Below, piece by piece: positions 34,365 through 42,211 of a DNA stretch of 55,871 nt (the stretch's first letter is position 1; each line of letters begins with the position of its first letter). Origin of the DNA: Betaproteobacteria bacterium (lineage in GTDB: Bacteria; Pseudomonadota; Gammaproteobacteria; Burkholderiales; Rhodocyclaceae); NCBI GenBank assembly GCA_016208415.1, contig JACQYB010000083.1, positions 1 to 55,871 on the forward strand, written 5' to 3'. Under the pieces are notes generated by a model that was given only the letters and a program-made list of their open reading frames with translations, had not been told where the DNA came from and ran no database searches. Both the position numbers and the translations under genes were made by a program.

Positions 34365-35669
34365 ATGGCTGCGACCAATTTCGAGAAATACAAGTCCGAC
34401 GGCAGTCGGCTCGGCAATCTGACGGAGTGGGTGGACGCCCGCTTTCCGCTCACTTCCATGTGGAGGGCACACCTTTCCGAATATTACGCGCCGAAGAACT
34501 TCAACTTCTGGTACTTCTTCGGCTCGCTGGCGCTGCTGGTGCTGGTGCTCCAGATCGTCACCGGCATCTTCCTGACCATGCACTACAAGCCCGATGCGTC
34601 GCTGAACTCCGCCGGCGTTCCGGTGGCCTTCGCCAGCGTCGAGTACATCATGCGCGACGTGCCCTGGGGCTGGCTGATCCGCTACATGCATTCCACGGGG
34701 GCTTCGGCATTCTTCGTCGTCGTCTATCTGCACATGTTCCGCGGGCTGCTGTACGGTTCCCACCGTAAGCCGCGAGAGCTGATCTGGGTCTTCGGCGTGC
34801 TGATCTTCCTGTGCCTGATGGCCGAGGGCTTCTTCGGCTATCTGCTTCCCTGGGGGCAGATGTCGTACTGGGGTGCGCAGGTGATCGTGAACCTGTTCGC
34901 CGCCATCCCCCTTATCGGTGAGCCATTGTCCATCTGGATCCGCGGCGATTTCGTGATCGGCGATGCGACGCTGAACCGCTTCTTCTCCTTCCACGTCATC
35001 GCCATCCCGCTGGTGCTGATCGGCCTGGTCGCCGCGCACATCCTGGCGCTGCACGAGGTGGGCTCCAACAACCCGGACGGGGTGGAGATCAAGAAGAACA
35101 AGGATCCGCAGACCGGCATCCCCCTGGATGGCATTCCGTTCCACCCCTACTACACGGTGAAGGACATCGTCGGCGTCGTGGTGTTCCTCGTGGTGTTTTC
35201 GCTGGTGGTGTTCTTTGCTCCGGAGCTTGGCGGCTATTTCCTGGAGTACAACAACTTCATTCCCGCGGACCCGCTGCAGACCCCCCCGCACATCGCGCCG
35301 GTGTGGTATTTCACGCCGTACTACTCCCTGCTGCGCGCGGTGACCTATCCGCTGTTCGGCATCGATGCCAAGTTCTGGGGTGTGGTGGCGATGGGCGCGG
35401 GCGTGGTGATCTTCTTCTTCCTGCCATGGCTCGACCGCAGCCCGGTGAAGTCGATCCGCTACAAGGGGCCGATTTTCAAGACCGCTCTGGCGCTGTTCGT
35501 GGTGTCCTTTTTCGTGCTGGGATACCTGGGGGTGCTGCCTCCTACGCCGGGACGGACGCTGGCGGCGCAGATCTTCTCCGTCATCTACTTTGCGTTCTTC
35601 CTGTTGATGCCGTTCTACTCCAGGCTCGACAAGTGCAAACCGGAACCGGAAAGGGTTACCTCGAAATGA
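34365..35669 (+). CDS. petB: Cytochrome b of the bc1 complex
   Basis: A 434-residue membrane protein with eight helices and both haem b sites: histidines in RYMHSTGASAFFVVVYLHMFRG and SFHVIAIPLVLIGLVAAH. The Qo-site loop reads PVWY instead of the classic PEWY; this variant is known in beta- and gammaproteobacteria. N- and C-terminal parts are in one chain, unlike b6f. The gene starts four bases after petA and overlaps petC by four bases. Confidence 0.96.
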   Translation: MAATNFEKYKSDGSRLGNLTEWVDARFPLTSMWRAHLSEYYAPKNFNFWYFFGSLALLVLVLQIVTGIFLTMHYKPDASLNSAGVPVAFASVEYIMRDVPWGWLIRYMHSTGASAFFVVVYLHMFRGLLYGSHRKPRELIWVFGVLIFLCLMAEGFFGYLLPWGQMSYWGAQVIVNLFAAIPLIGEPLSIWIRGDFVIGDATLNRFFSFHVIAIPLVLIGLVAAHILALHEVGSNNPDGVEIKKNKDPQTGIPLDGIPFHPYYTVKDIVGVVVFLVVFSLVVFFAPELGGYFLEYNNFIPADPLQTPPHIAPVWYFTPYYSLLRAVTYPLFGIDAKFWGVVAMGAGVVIFFFLPWLDRSPVKSIRYKGPIFKTALALFVVSFFVLGYLGVLPPTPGRTLAAQIFSVIYFAFFLLMPFYSRLDKCKPEPERVTSK

Positions 35670-36436
35670 AGAACAAGCTTCTGCTTGCCGGCAAGGCGCT
35701 GTTGATGTCGGCGCTGCTGGCTCCCGTCGTGGTACTTGCAAGTGGCGGGGAACTGCATCTGGATCGTGCTCCCGATAAGTCGCGTGATCTGCCCGCGCTA
35801 CAGAATGGGGCCAAGGTGTTCGTCAACTACTGCCTGAACTGCCATGGCGCAAGCTACATGCGCTACAACCGGCTCCAGGACATCGGATTGTCCGAGCAGC
35901 AGATCAAGGACGACCTGATGTTCACCGCCACCAAAGTGGGCGAACCCATGACCGTCGCCCTGCGCCGTCAGGACGGCAAAGTGTGGTTCGGCGCCGCGCC
36001 TCCGGATCTGACGGTGATTGCCCGGTCGCGTGCCTCGGAGTTCGGCAGCGGGGCGGATTGGCTCTATACCTACCTGCGTACGTTCTACCGTGACGACAAG
36101 CGCCCCACCGGCTGGAACAACCTGGTGTTTGACAACGTGGGGATGCCCCATGTGCTTTGGGAACTCCAGGGCCAGCAGGTGCTCCACACGGAGAAGGTCA
36201 AGGATGCGCAGGGTAACGAGGTTGAGCACAAGAAACTCGAGCTTGCGGTACCCGGAACGGTTTCCGCGGCGGACTATGATTCCATGGTTGCCGATCTCGT
36301 AGCCTTTCTTGTCTATATTGGTGAGCCGGTCGCGGAGACGCGCAAGCAACTCGGCATTCTGGTACTCATCGTGCTGGGCGTGTTGGGTGTGCTTTCGTAC
36401 CTGCTAAAGCGCGCCTACTGGAAAGACGTTCATTAA
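35666..36436 (+). CDS. petC: Cytochrome c1 of the bc1 complex
   Basis: A 256-residue haem protein with a signal peptide (about residues 1-25), the haem-binding CLNCH near residue 55, and a C-terminal membrane anchor (LGILVLIVLGVLGVLSYLL). The axial methionine is probably in the DNVGMPHVLWE region. Its ATG overlaps the petB stop (ATGA). Confidence 0.95.
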   Translation: MKNKLLLAGKALLMSALLAPVVVLASGGELHLDRAPDKSRDLPALQNGAKVFVNYCLNCHGASYMRYNRLQDIGLSEQQIKDDLMFTATKVGEPMTVALRRQDGKVWFGAAPPDLTVIARSRASEFGSGADWLYTYLRTFYRDDKRPTGWNNLVFDNVGMPHVLWELQGQQVLHTEKVKDAQGNEVEHKKLELAVPGTVSAADYDSMVADLVAFLVYIGEPVAETRKQLGILVLIVLGVLGVLSYLLKRAYWKDVH

Positions 36437-36484
36437 CTCTTGTTTCGAACCGCAATGCAGGTTCTCGGCAATATCGAGGTCACC

Positions 36485-36512
36485 GCACCACCGCGTGGGC
36501 GCCGCGTGGTGC
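36485..36512 (+). other. Bulged hairpin between petC and sspA
   Basis: GCACCACCGCG and CGCGTGGTGC pair with one bulged C around a 7-base loop. It lies in the short gap after petC and may partly separate the pet and ssp transcripts. No T-run follows. Confidence 0.35.
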
Positions 36513-36544
36513 GTGATGCCGATTATTCCTGGGGCAACAATGCC

Positions 36545-37141
36545 ATGATGAATCTTTACTCGGGGACGACGAATCCGTTCAGCCACCGGTGCCGCATCGT
36601 CCTGTACGAGAAGGGCATGGACTTCCAGGTGATCGACGTCGACATGTACAGCAAGCCTGAAGACATCGCGGTCATCAATCCGTATAACCGCGTGCCCGTG
36701 CTGGTCGACCGGGATCTGGTTCTCTACGAATCCAATATCATCAATGAGTACATTGATGAGCGCTTCCCGCACCCGCAGTTGATGCCGCCGGACCCCATCC
36801 TCCGGGCGCGGTGCAGGCAGTTGCTGTTTTCCTTCGAGCAGGAGCTTTTCTCCCAGCTTGAGGCGCTCGAGAAGAACCTCAAGAACGTGGACAAGGCCCG
36901 TGTGCACGTGCGTGATCGGTTGACGGAGTTGGCCGGCATCTTTTCGAAGCAGAAGTTCATGCTTGGCGATGAATTTTCGATGCTGGACGTGGCGATCGCA
37001 CCGCTGCTGTGGCGGCTTGGTCACTACGGCATAGAGCTGCCCAAGCAGGCGGCGCCCATCATGAAGTACGCGGAGCGCATTTTCAGCCGTCAGGGCTTCA
37101 TAGACGCGCTCACGCCGGCCGAGAAGGTGATGCGGCGGTAG
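36545..37141 (+). CDS. sspA: Stringent starvation protein A
   Basis: A 198-residue glutathione S-transferase-fold protein that binds RNA polymerase. It begins MMNLYSGTTNPFSHRCRIVL and carries NPYNRVPVLVDRDLVLYESN and INEYIDERFPHPQLMP, strongly conserved in SspA. The frame is open to 36440, but the extension is unlike the family and would run through the hairpin. petABC-sspA-sspB is a standard block in this group of bacteria. Confidence 0.93.
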   Translation: MMNLYSGTTNPFSHRCRIVLYEKGMDFQVIDVDMYSKPEDIAVINPYNRVPVLVDRDLVLYESNIINEYIDERFPHPQLMPPDPILRARCRQLLFSFEQELFSQLEALEKNLKNVDKARVHVRDRLTELAGIFSKQKFMLGDEFSMLDVAIAPLLWRLGHYGIELPKQAAPIMKYAERIFSRQGFIDALTPAEKVMRR

Positions 37142-37155
37142 GGGAGGGCGGCTTC

Positions 37156-37587
37156 ATGGCCATTGCCAGCACCAAGCCTTATCTGCTCAGGGCCATTCAC
37201 GAATGGTGCGTTGACCAAGGCTTCACCCCGCATATCGCGGTCACGGTGGATGCTGCAACGGTGGTGCCTCGGCACTACGTGAAGGACGGTCAGATCGTGC
37301 TGAATGTCGGGCCCGAGGCGGCGCATCAGCTCGTGATGGGTAACGAGACCATCACGTTCATGGCCCGGTTCAATGGCGTGGCGCACTCCCTGTCGGTGCC
37401 GGTGAGCGCAGTCGGCGCGATCTACGCGCGTGAGAACGGCCACGGCATGGCGTTCGAGGTCGTCGGCGCCGAGAGCCCTGAGGGCGCGGAGGACGCATCC
37501 GCGGAACAAGGTGTGGAAGCGGGCGACGAGTCGCCGGAGCCAACACCACACGGCGGCAGGCGGCCCCGCCTGACCGTCATCAAGTAG
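37156..37587 (+). CDS. sspB: ClpXP protease specificity-enhancing factor SspB
   Basis: A 143-residue adaptor that delivers ssrA-tagged proteins to ClpXP. The N-terminal domain (KPYLLRAIHEWCVDQGFTPH and NGVAHSLSVPVSAVGAIYARENG) binds the tag; a flexible acidic linker leads to the ClpX-docking tail RRPRLTVIK. GGGGAGGGCGG precedes the ATG. The last eight bases overlap an opposite-strand remnant. Confidence 0.93.
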   Translation: MAIASTKPYLLRAIHEWCVDQGFTPHIAVTVDAATVVPRHYVKDGQIVLNVGPEAAHQLVMGNETITFMARFNGVAHSLSVPVSAVGAIYARENGHGMAFEVVGAESPEGAEDASAEQGVEAGDESPEPTPHGGRRPRLTVIK

Positions 37588-37792
37588 CCCGGATCGGGAT
37601 CGGGGCGGTTCCGACGAGACTGATTTCTCGATAGAACTTCGCGAGTCTTCCTGGCGGATGATCGGCATGCCATAGTTCGGCACGTCGCCGGGCTGCGTCC
37701 CCCAGGCGCTTCTTCAGTTCCAGGTCAATCGGCAGACGGACCCTCGCGCCCGCGAACTGCGATGTAGGGCAAATATCAGGAAACGGACCAGG
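37580..37792 (-). pseudogene. Remnant of a gene 3' end, perhaps a glycosyltransferase
   Basis: A 70-codon open stretch with no start codon ends in TGA at 37580-37582 and is bounded upstream by TAG at 37793-37795. Its translation contains DLELKKRLGDAARRRAELW and GRLAKFYREI, which looks like the C-terminal helix region of GT4-type glycosyltransferases. A glycosyltransferase gene lies nearby. The identification rests on pattern only. Confidence 0.35.
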
Positions 37793-37910
37793 CTACGGCA
37801 TCCGGGTGGCAAGCGCGGCGACCATCTCGTGCCGTGCGACCGGGCGCGTGGATTCGCAATGCATGTTTGCATTGGTGCCGCGGCGCATTTGGTTATCATC
37901 CGCCATGTCT

Positions 37911-37940
37911 TGCCCCCGGATTGCCTGCCCCCGGATTGCC
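37911..37940. repeat. Exact 15-bp tandem duplication
   Basis: TGCCCCCGGATTGCC occurs twice head to tail in the gap before the GT14-like gene. The rest of 37796-38026 shows no gene or clear signal. Confidence 0.8.
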
Positions 37941-38026
37941 GTGTCCCTGCAGCCCTGGAGTGCGCGGCGTGACAGACCTGCCACCAGACAGCTTGTCGTA
38001 AGCCCGCCGCCGGCGAGACCAATCCC

Positions 38027-38869
38027 ATGACACGTATCGCCTTCCTGATCCTGGCTCACAACAAGCCCCACCAACTTCGGCGGCTTGTGGACGCGCTGCA
38101 GCATCCGTCGTTCGATAGCTACGTGCACATCGATGCCCGCGTCGCCATCGAGCCGTTCCGCCACGCAGGGGCGCGATTCCTCGGCCGGCGGATCGCATCG
38201 CGCTGGGGGCATGTGTCGCTGGTGCAGGCGATGCTCGCCACGCTGCGCCACGCCATGAGCCATGGCGACTACGACCGCTACTGCCTGCTCACCGGGGCCG
38301 ACTATCCCATCAAGAGCAACGCCCGCATCCTCGATACCCTGGGAAGCAGCAGCACGGAATTCATTGAGTGTTTCACCACGTCCGACGCGGCCTGGATCGA
38401 CCGCTATCGGTTCTTTCACCCGCTGCAATGGAATGAATCGGCGGGTGCGCGGGCACTGCGCCGGTTGGCGCGTACCCCTCTCGTGCCGGTACGGCGCCCG
38501 CCGCTGGGACTCACGCCCTACTGGGGATCCACCTGGTGGCAGTTGTCGGGTGCTGCCGCGCGCTATGTGGTGGAGTTTGTGGACCGCCATCCGCAGTACC
38601 TGCGCTATTACCGCCACGTGTGGATCGCGGAGGAAATGTTTTTCCAGACGATACTCGGCAACTCGCCCTTCGCGCAGCGTATGGGCCCGAACCTGCGTTA
38701 CATCGACTGGAGCGGCAACCACGTGCACCCCAAGCTGCTGGTCAGCGAGGACTTCGACAACCTGGCGGCAGCCGATGCGCTGTTCGCCCGCAAGTTCGAC
38801 ATCGACGCCGACCGCGCCATTTTCGATCGCATCGATGCCGAATTGCGCCGGGACACAGACCCGACTTGA
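38027..38869 (+). CDS. GT14-like glycosyltransferase (core-2/I-branching enzyme family)
   Basis: A 280-residue protein of the beta-1,6-N-acetylglucosaminyltransferase-like family. [46 protein letters not shown] and [13 protein letters not shown] are typical of the family in bacteria, as is GSTWWQLSG. No signal peptide or membrane segment is seen, so it is likely cytoplasmic. Acceptor and product are unknown; surface polysaccharide modification is the usual context. It has no ribosome site of note and is separated from sspB by 439 bases of degraded sequence. Confidence 0.8.
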   Translation: MTRIAFLILAHNKPHQLRRLVDALQHPSFDSYVHIDARVAIEPFRHAGARFLGRRIASRWGHVSLVQAMLATLRHAMSHGDYDRYCLLTGADYPIKSNARILDTLGSSSTEFIECFTTSDAAWIDRYRFFHPLQWNESAGARALRRLARTPLVPVRRPPLGLTPYWGSTWWQLSGAAARYVVEFVDRHPQYLRYYRHVWIAEEMFFQTILGNSPFAQRMGPNLRYIDWSGNHVHPKLLVSEDFDNLAAADALFARKFDIDADRAIFDRIDAELRRDTDPT

Positions 38870-38900
38870 CGCCGACCGCGCATACTGTATATAAACACAG
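38866..38900 (+). promoter_or_regulatory. lexA promoter with overlapping LexA (SOS) box
   Basis: CTGTATATAAACACAG at 38885-38900 has CTG and CAG exactly as in the gamma/beta SOS box. TTGACG at 38866-38871 and TATAAA at 38890-38895 (18-base spacer) form the promoter, so the box covers the -10. The box ends one base before the lexA ATG. The -35 overlaps the stop of the preceding gene. Confidence 0.8.
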
Positions 38901-38901
38901 T

Positions 38902-39540
38902 ATGCGCAAGAAACTGCCCGTTACCGAGTCGTCTGCCCTGACACCGCGGCAGGCGCAAATCCTCGACCTCATCCGCCGTCGCATCGCCGCCACCGGCATG
39001 CCGCCCACCCGTGCCGAAATCGCCCGGGCGCTGGGCTTCGGCTCGGTCAACGCGGCGGTGGATCACCTGCAGGCGCTGGCCCGCAAAGGTGCAATCGAAC
39101 TCATCCCGGGCGCTTCCCGGGGCATCCGGCTCAAGCTCAAGGCCCCGGCGGGACTGCCGCTGGTGGGGCGGGTGGCGGCCGGCAGTCCCATCCTGGCCCA
39201 GGAGCACATCGTCGGTCACTACCCGGTGGATGAGGCCCTGTTCCACCCCCGCGCCGACTACCTGCTGCAGGTTCGCGGCACGAGCATGCGCGATGCCGGC
39301 ATCCTCGACGGCGACTGGCTGGCGGTGCATCGCCAGGCCGAGGCGCACAACGGCCAGATCATCGTCGCCCGCGTCGATGACGAAGTCACCGTCAAGCGCC
39401 TGCGGCTGGGGGAGGGACGTGCCGAACTGCTGCCTGAGAATCCGGACTTCGTGCCCATCGTGGTGGACCTGACCCGCCAGCACCTGGTGATCGAAGGCCT
39501 GGTGGTGGGGGTCATCCGCCGGCTGGAGGAGAAAGCGTGA
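38902..39540 (+). CDS. lexA: LexA repressor heading the mutagenesis cassette
   Basis: A 212-residue SOS repressor. The winged-helix domain contains [16 protein letters not shown] and [15 protein letters not shown]; the self-cleavage site is Ala93-Gly94 (VAAGSP); the catalytic dyad is Ser128 (GTSMRDAG) and Lys165 (EVTVKRL). All parts needed for RecA-stimulated cleavage are present. It heads lexA-imuA-imuB-dnaE2. No Shine-Dalgarno precedes the ATG and the predicted transcription start falls on it. Whether this is the only LexA of the genome or a second, cassette-specific copy cannot be decided here. Confidence 0.94.
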   Translation: MRKKLPVTESSALTPRQAQILDLIRRRIAATGMPPTRAEIARALGFGSVNAAVDHLQALARKGAIELIPGASRGIRLKLKAPAGLPLVGRVAAGSPILAQEHIVGHYPVDEALFHPRADYLLQVRGTSMRDAGILDGDWLAVHRQAEAHNGQIIVARVDDEVTVKRLRLGEGRAELLPENPDFVPIVVDLTRQHLVIEGLVVGVIRRLEEKA

Positions 39541-39637
39541 GGTGCCTGGGCAATCAGTCGGCCGGGACGGTGCAGTTTCTTTGGGGCGGCCCGGTGCAAT
39601 TCTTCTGTGTCGCGGGGCACAGCGCAGGCTGAGTGCC

Positions 39638-40450
39638 ATGGACGCCGCCTTGCGGAAAGTGCTGGAAAACCCCGCCGTCTGGCGCGGAGCCGACCTGCCA
39701 CCCCCCGCCTGTCCGGCGCTGGCCAGCGGCTTTCCCCAACTGGATGCCGATCTGCCCGGAGGCGGCTGGCCGGTGGGAGCACTGACGGAAATCCTCTGCG
39801 ATGCCGACGGGATCGGCGAGCTGTCGCTGCTCATGCCCGGGCTGGCGCGCCTGTGGGCCGAGGGCCGCAGCGTGGCCTGGATCAACCCGCCCTGGCTGCC
39901 CTATGCGCCAGCCCTGGCGGTGGCGGGTGTGGCGCCGGAGGGCTGCCTGGTGGTGCAGTCCGCCGACCCTGCCGCGGCGCTGTGGGCCACCGAGCAGGCG
40001 CTGCGCTCGGGGGCTTGCGGCGCCGTGCTGGCCTGGCTGGATGGGGGAGCGGCTCCACCGGACTGGCGGACGCTGCGCCGCCTGCAACTGGCGGCGGAGA
40101 CCGGCGGTGGCAGCGGCTTCCTGTTTCGTCCCGTGGCGGTGGGCGGGCAGCCCTCGCCGGCGGCGCTGCGGCTGGCCCTGGACGTGGCCGACGGCCGGCT
40201 CGACGTGCGGCTGGTCAAGCGCCGCGGCGCGGCCGGCCACGGCAGCCGCGGGCTGGACATCTCCCCGGCGCGCTGGCGCAGGCTCAGGGCACAACCGCGG
40301 GATCTGCCGCCCGGAGGCAAGACCCTGTCCGTGGCATCGGTTTCTTCTCCCGTCACCATCACCCCGGTGTCCACAGCGGTGGCAACGCACTGCACCCCGG
40401 ACCCGGCGCCTTCCCCGGCTCACTCGCTGGCTCAAGCTCCGGCTCGCTGA
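39638..40450 (+). CDS. imuA: ImuA, translesion synthesis cassette protein
   Basis: A 270-residue RecA/SulA-like protein of the ImuA family. AALRKVLENPAVWRGADL at the N-terminus and GFPQLDADLPGGGWPVGALTEIL (residues about 27-50) are the family pattern; no functional Walker A is seen. The frame is open to GTG 39542, but homologues begin near MDAALRKVL. ImuA works with ImuB and DnaE2 in damage-induced mutagenesis. Its C-terminal 30 residues are low-complexity Ser/Pro/Thr. Confidence 0.88.
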   Translation: MDAALRKVLENPAVWRGADLPPPACPALASGFPQLDADLPGGGWPVGALTEILCDADGIGELSLLMPGLARLWAEGRSVAWINPPWLPYAPALAVAGVAPEGCLVVQSADPAAALWATEQALRSGACGAVLAWLDGGAAPPDWRTLRRLQLAAETGGGSGFLFRPVAVGGQPSPAALRLALDVADGRLDVRLVKRRGAAGHGSRGLDISPARWRRLRAQPRDLPPGGKTLSVASVSSPVTITPVSTAVATHCTPDPAPSPAHSLAQAPAR

Positions 40451-40461
40451 GGCACGTCGGC

Positions 40462-42006
40462 ATGTTGTGGGTCGCCCTGCTGATACCCGAATTGTCCCTG
40501 CAACTGGCCCAGCGGGCGGCCGAGAGCGGATTGCTGCTGGCGGTGGGCGACGGCCCGCCGGGGCGGGCGTGGGTGCGCTCGGCCAGTGCCGAGGCACGGG
40601 CTACGGGCGTTCAGCCGGGCATGACGGTGGCCATGGCCCGTGCCCTGGTGGCACAACTCCAGGTGCGTCCGCGCGATGCGGCGGCCGAGGCTCTGGCGCT
40701 GGAAGCGCTGGCGGCCTGGGCCGGGCAGTTCAGCCCGGTGGTGAGCATCCGCCCCGGCGAAGGCCTGTTGCTGGAAGTGGCCGGCAGCCGGCGCCTGTTC
40801 GGCGGTTTGGCGCGGCTCCTGGGGCGCCTGCGCGACGGGCTGCGGACGCTGGGCTACCGTGCGGTGATGGGGGTGGCGCCCCGGCCGCTGGCGGCGTGGT
40901 GGATGGCCCGGGCACGCCTGGCCGGCGTGGCGGACGTGCGCGGCTGCCTGGACCCGATGCGGCTGCGCCAGCGGCTCTCGGTCCTGCCGCTGGCGGTGCT
41001 GGACTGGCCGGAGGATGCGCTGAGCCTGCTCGCCGGCCTGGGCGTGGGCGATGTGGGCGCCTGTCTCGCCCTGCCGCGGGACGGTCTGGCGCGACGCCTG
41101 GGGCCGCAGATCCTGTCCATGCTGGACCGTGCCCTGGGCGTGGAGGCCGATCCCCAGCCGCCTTTCGTTGCCCCGCAGCGCTTTCGCAGCCGCCTGGAAC
41201 TGCCGGCGGAGGCCGACAACACCGCGGCGCTGGCCTTCCCCCTGCGTCGCCTGCTGGGGGAGCTGGAGGGGTTCCTGCGCGGGCGCGGCGCGGGCGTGCA
41301 GCGGCTGGCGGTGGATCTGGCCCATGTACGCGGCCGGCGCAGCCGCATCGAGCTCGGCCTGGCGACTCCCGAGCGCCAGGCGGCGCGGCTGCTGGTGCTG
41401 CTCCAGGCGCGGCTGGAGCGCTTCGTGCTGCCGGCCCCGGCGGTGGCACTGGAACTGCGGGTGGAGGAACTCCAGCCCTATGTCGCGCCCCAGGCTGCCC
41501 TGTGGCCGGACGCCTCTTTCAACAGCCGGCGCCGCAGCGAACTGGCGGAACACCTGCAGGCGCGACTGGGTTCCGATCGGGTGTTCGTGCTGCAGCAGGC
41601 CGACGACCATCGCCCCGAGCGGGCCTGGGCGCGGCAGCCGGTGGACGCGCCGGGGGGCATGCGCGGGGGGCGGCCGGGTGGGCCGGAGGGCGGGGGTGCA
41701 GGGCAGGGTGCGCGCCGGCAGCCGTCCCGGCGTTCGTCGCCGTGCGCGCCGGGGCGGCCGTGTTCGCCGCGTCCGCTGTGGTTGTTGCAACGGCCCCGCA
41801 CCCTGGCCGGGACGGCAGAGGCGCCGCAGCATCGCGGCGCGCTGGAACTGGTGGCCGGCCCGGAGCGCATCGAATCCGGCTGGTGGGACGAGGCGCCGGT
41901 GGGCCGCGACTACTGGGTGGCCCGCAATCCCCGCGGCGAGCTGCTGTGGATCTATCGCGAGCACGGCCCGGCGGCGCGCTGGTACCTGCACGGGATTTTT
42001 GGCTGA
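40462..42006 (+). CDS. imuB: ImuB, catalytically inactive Y-family polymerase homologue
   Basis: A 514-residue Y-family protein. Where active polymerases have the DxD-FYA motif, this one reads VALLIPELSLQLA, and the second acidic pair is also missing, as is usual for ImuB, which serves as a hub for DnaE2, ImuA and the clamp. Little-finger and C-terminal parts are present. Between about residues 395 and 432 there is a Gly/Pro/Arg/Ser-rich insert (GGMRGGRPGGPEGGGAGQ and on) of low complexity. The frame is open upstream through imuA, but ATG 40462 matches the family start. Eleven bases separate it from imuA. Confidence 0.9.
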   Translation: MLWVALLIPELSLQLAQRAAESGLLLAVGDGPPGRAWVRSASAEARATGVQPGMTVAMARALVAQLQVRPRDAAAEALALEALAAWAGQFSPVVSIRPGEGLLLEVAGSRRLFGGLARLLGRLRDGLRTLGYRAVMGVAPRPLAAWWMARARLAGVADVRGCLDPMRLRQRLSVLPLAVLDWPEDALSLLAGLGVGDVGACLALPRDGLARRLGPQILSMLDRALGVEADPQPPFVAPQRFRSRLELPAEADNTAALAFPLRRLLGELEGFLRGRGAGVQRLAVDLAHVRGRRSRIELGLATPERQAARLLVLLQARLERFVLPAPAVALELRVEELQPYVAPQAALWPDASFNSRRRSELAEHLQARLGSDRVFVLQQADDHRPERAWARQPVDAPGGMRGGRPGGPEGGGAGQGARRQPSRRSSPCAPGRPCSPRPLWLLQRPRTLAGTAEAPQHRGALELVAGPERIESGWWDEAPVGRDYWVARNPRGELLWIYREHGPAARWYLHGIFG

Positions 42007-42155
42007 GCGGCCCGGTCCGCGTTCCACCCGAGCGGCCCGGTCCGCGCTCCATCCGAGCGGCCCGGTCCGCGCTCCATCCGAGCGGCCCGGCCCGCGCTCC
42101 ATCCGAGCGGCCCGGCCCGCGTTTGAAGATGAGCGGCGCGGGCCACGTTGGAACC
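42005..42155. repeat. 25-bp tandem repeat array between imuB and dnaE2
   Basis: Five copies of a 25-bp unit (GAGCGGCCCGGTCCGCGCTC plus five bases) start at 42005, 42030, 42055, 42080 and 42105, with a sixth diverged copy at about 42131. Copies 2 and 3 are identical; the others differ at a few bases. The first copy overlaps the imuB stop. Each unit can fold through GAGCG/CGCTC. Confidence 0.9.
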
Positions 42156-42211
42156 GGAAAGCAGCGGAACCTGCCCGTACCGGCCACCCCTGAACCACGG
42201 TTGGCACCAAC

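Noticed and set aside
35299-35313. PVWY instead of PEWY in cytochrome b
   Set aside because: The variant is known in beta- and gammaproteobacterial bc1 complexes, so it is not novel.
39568-39608. Imperfect direct repeat CGGTGCAGTTTCTTT / CGGTGCAATTCTTCT before imuA
   Set aside because: Only about 12 of 16 positions agree and there are just two copies; probably chance.
39607-40461. In-frame extension of imuB through imuA
   Set aside because: Out of frame with imuA and without Y-family features; ImuB begins at LWVALLIPEL.
42005-42155. Tandem repeats considered as a CRISPR array
   Set aside because: Units are directly adjacent with no spacers and no cas genes are present.
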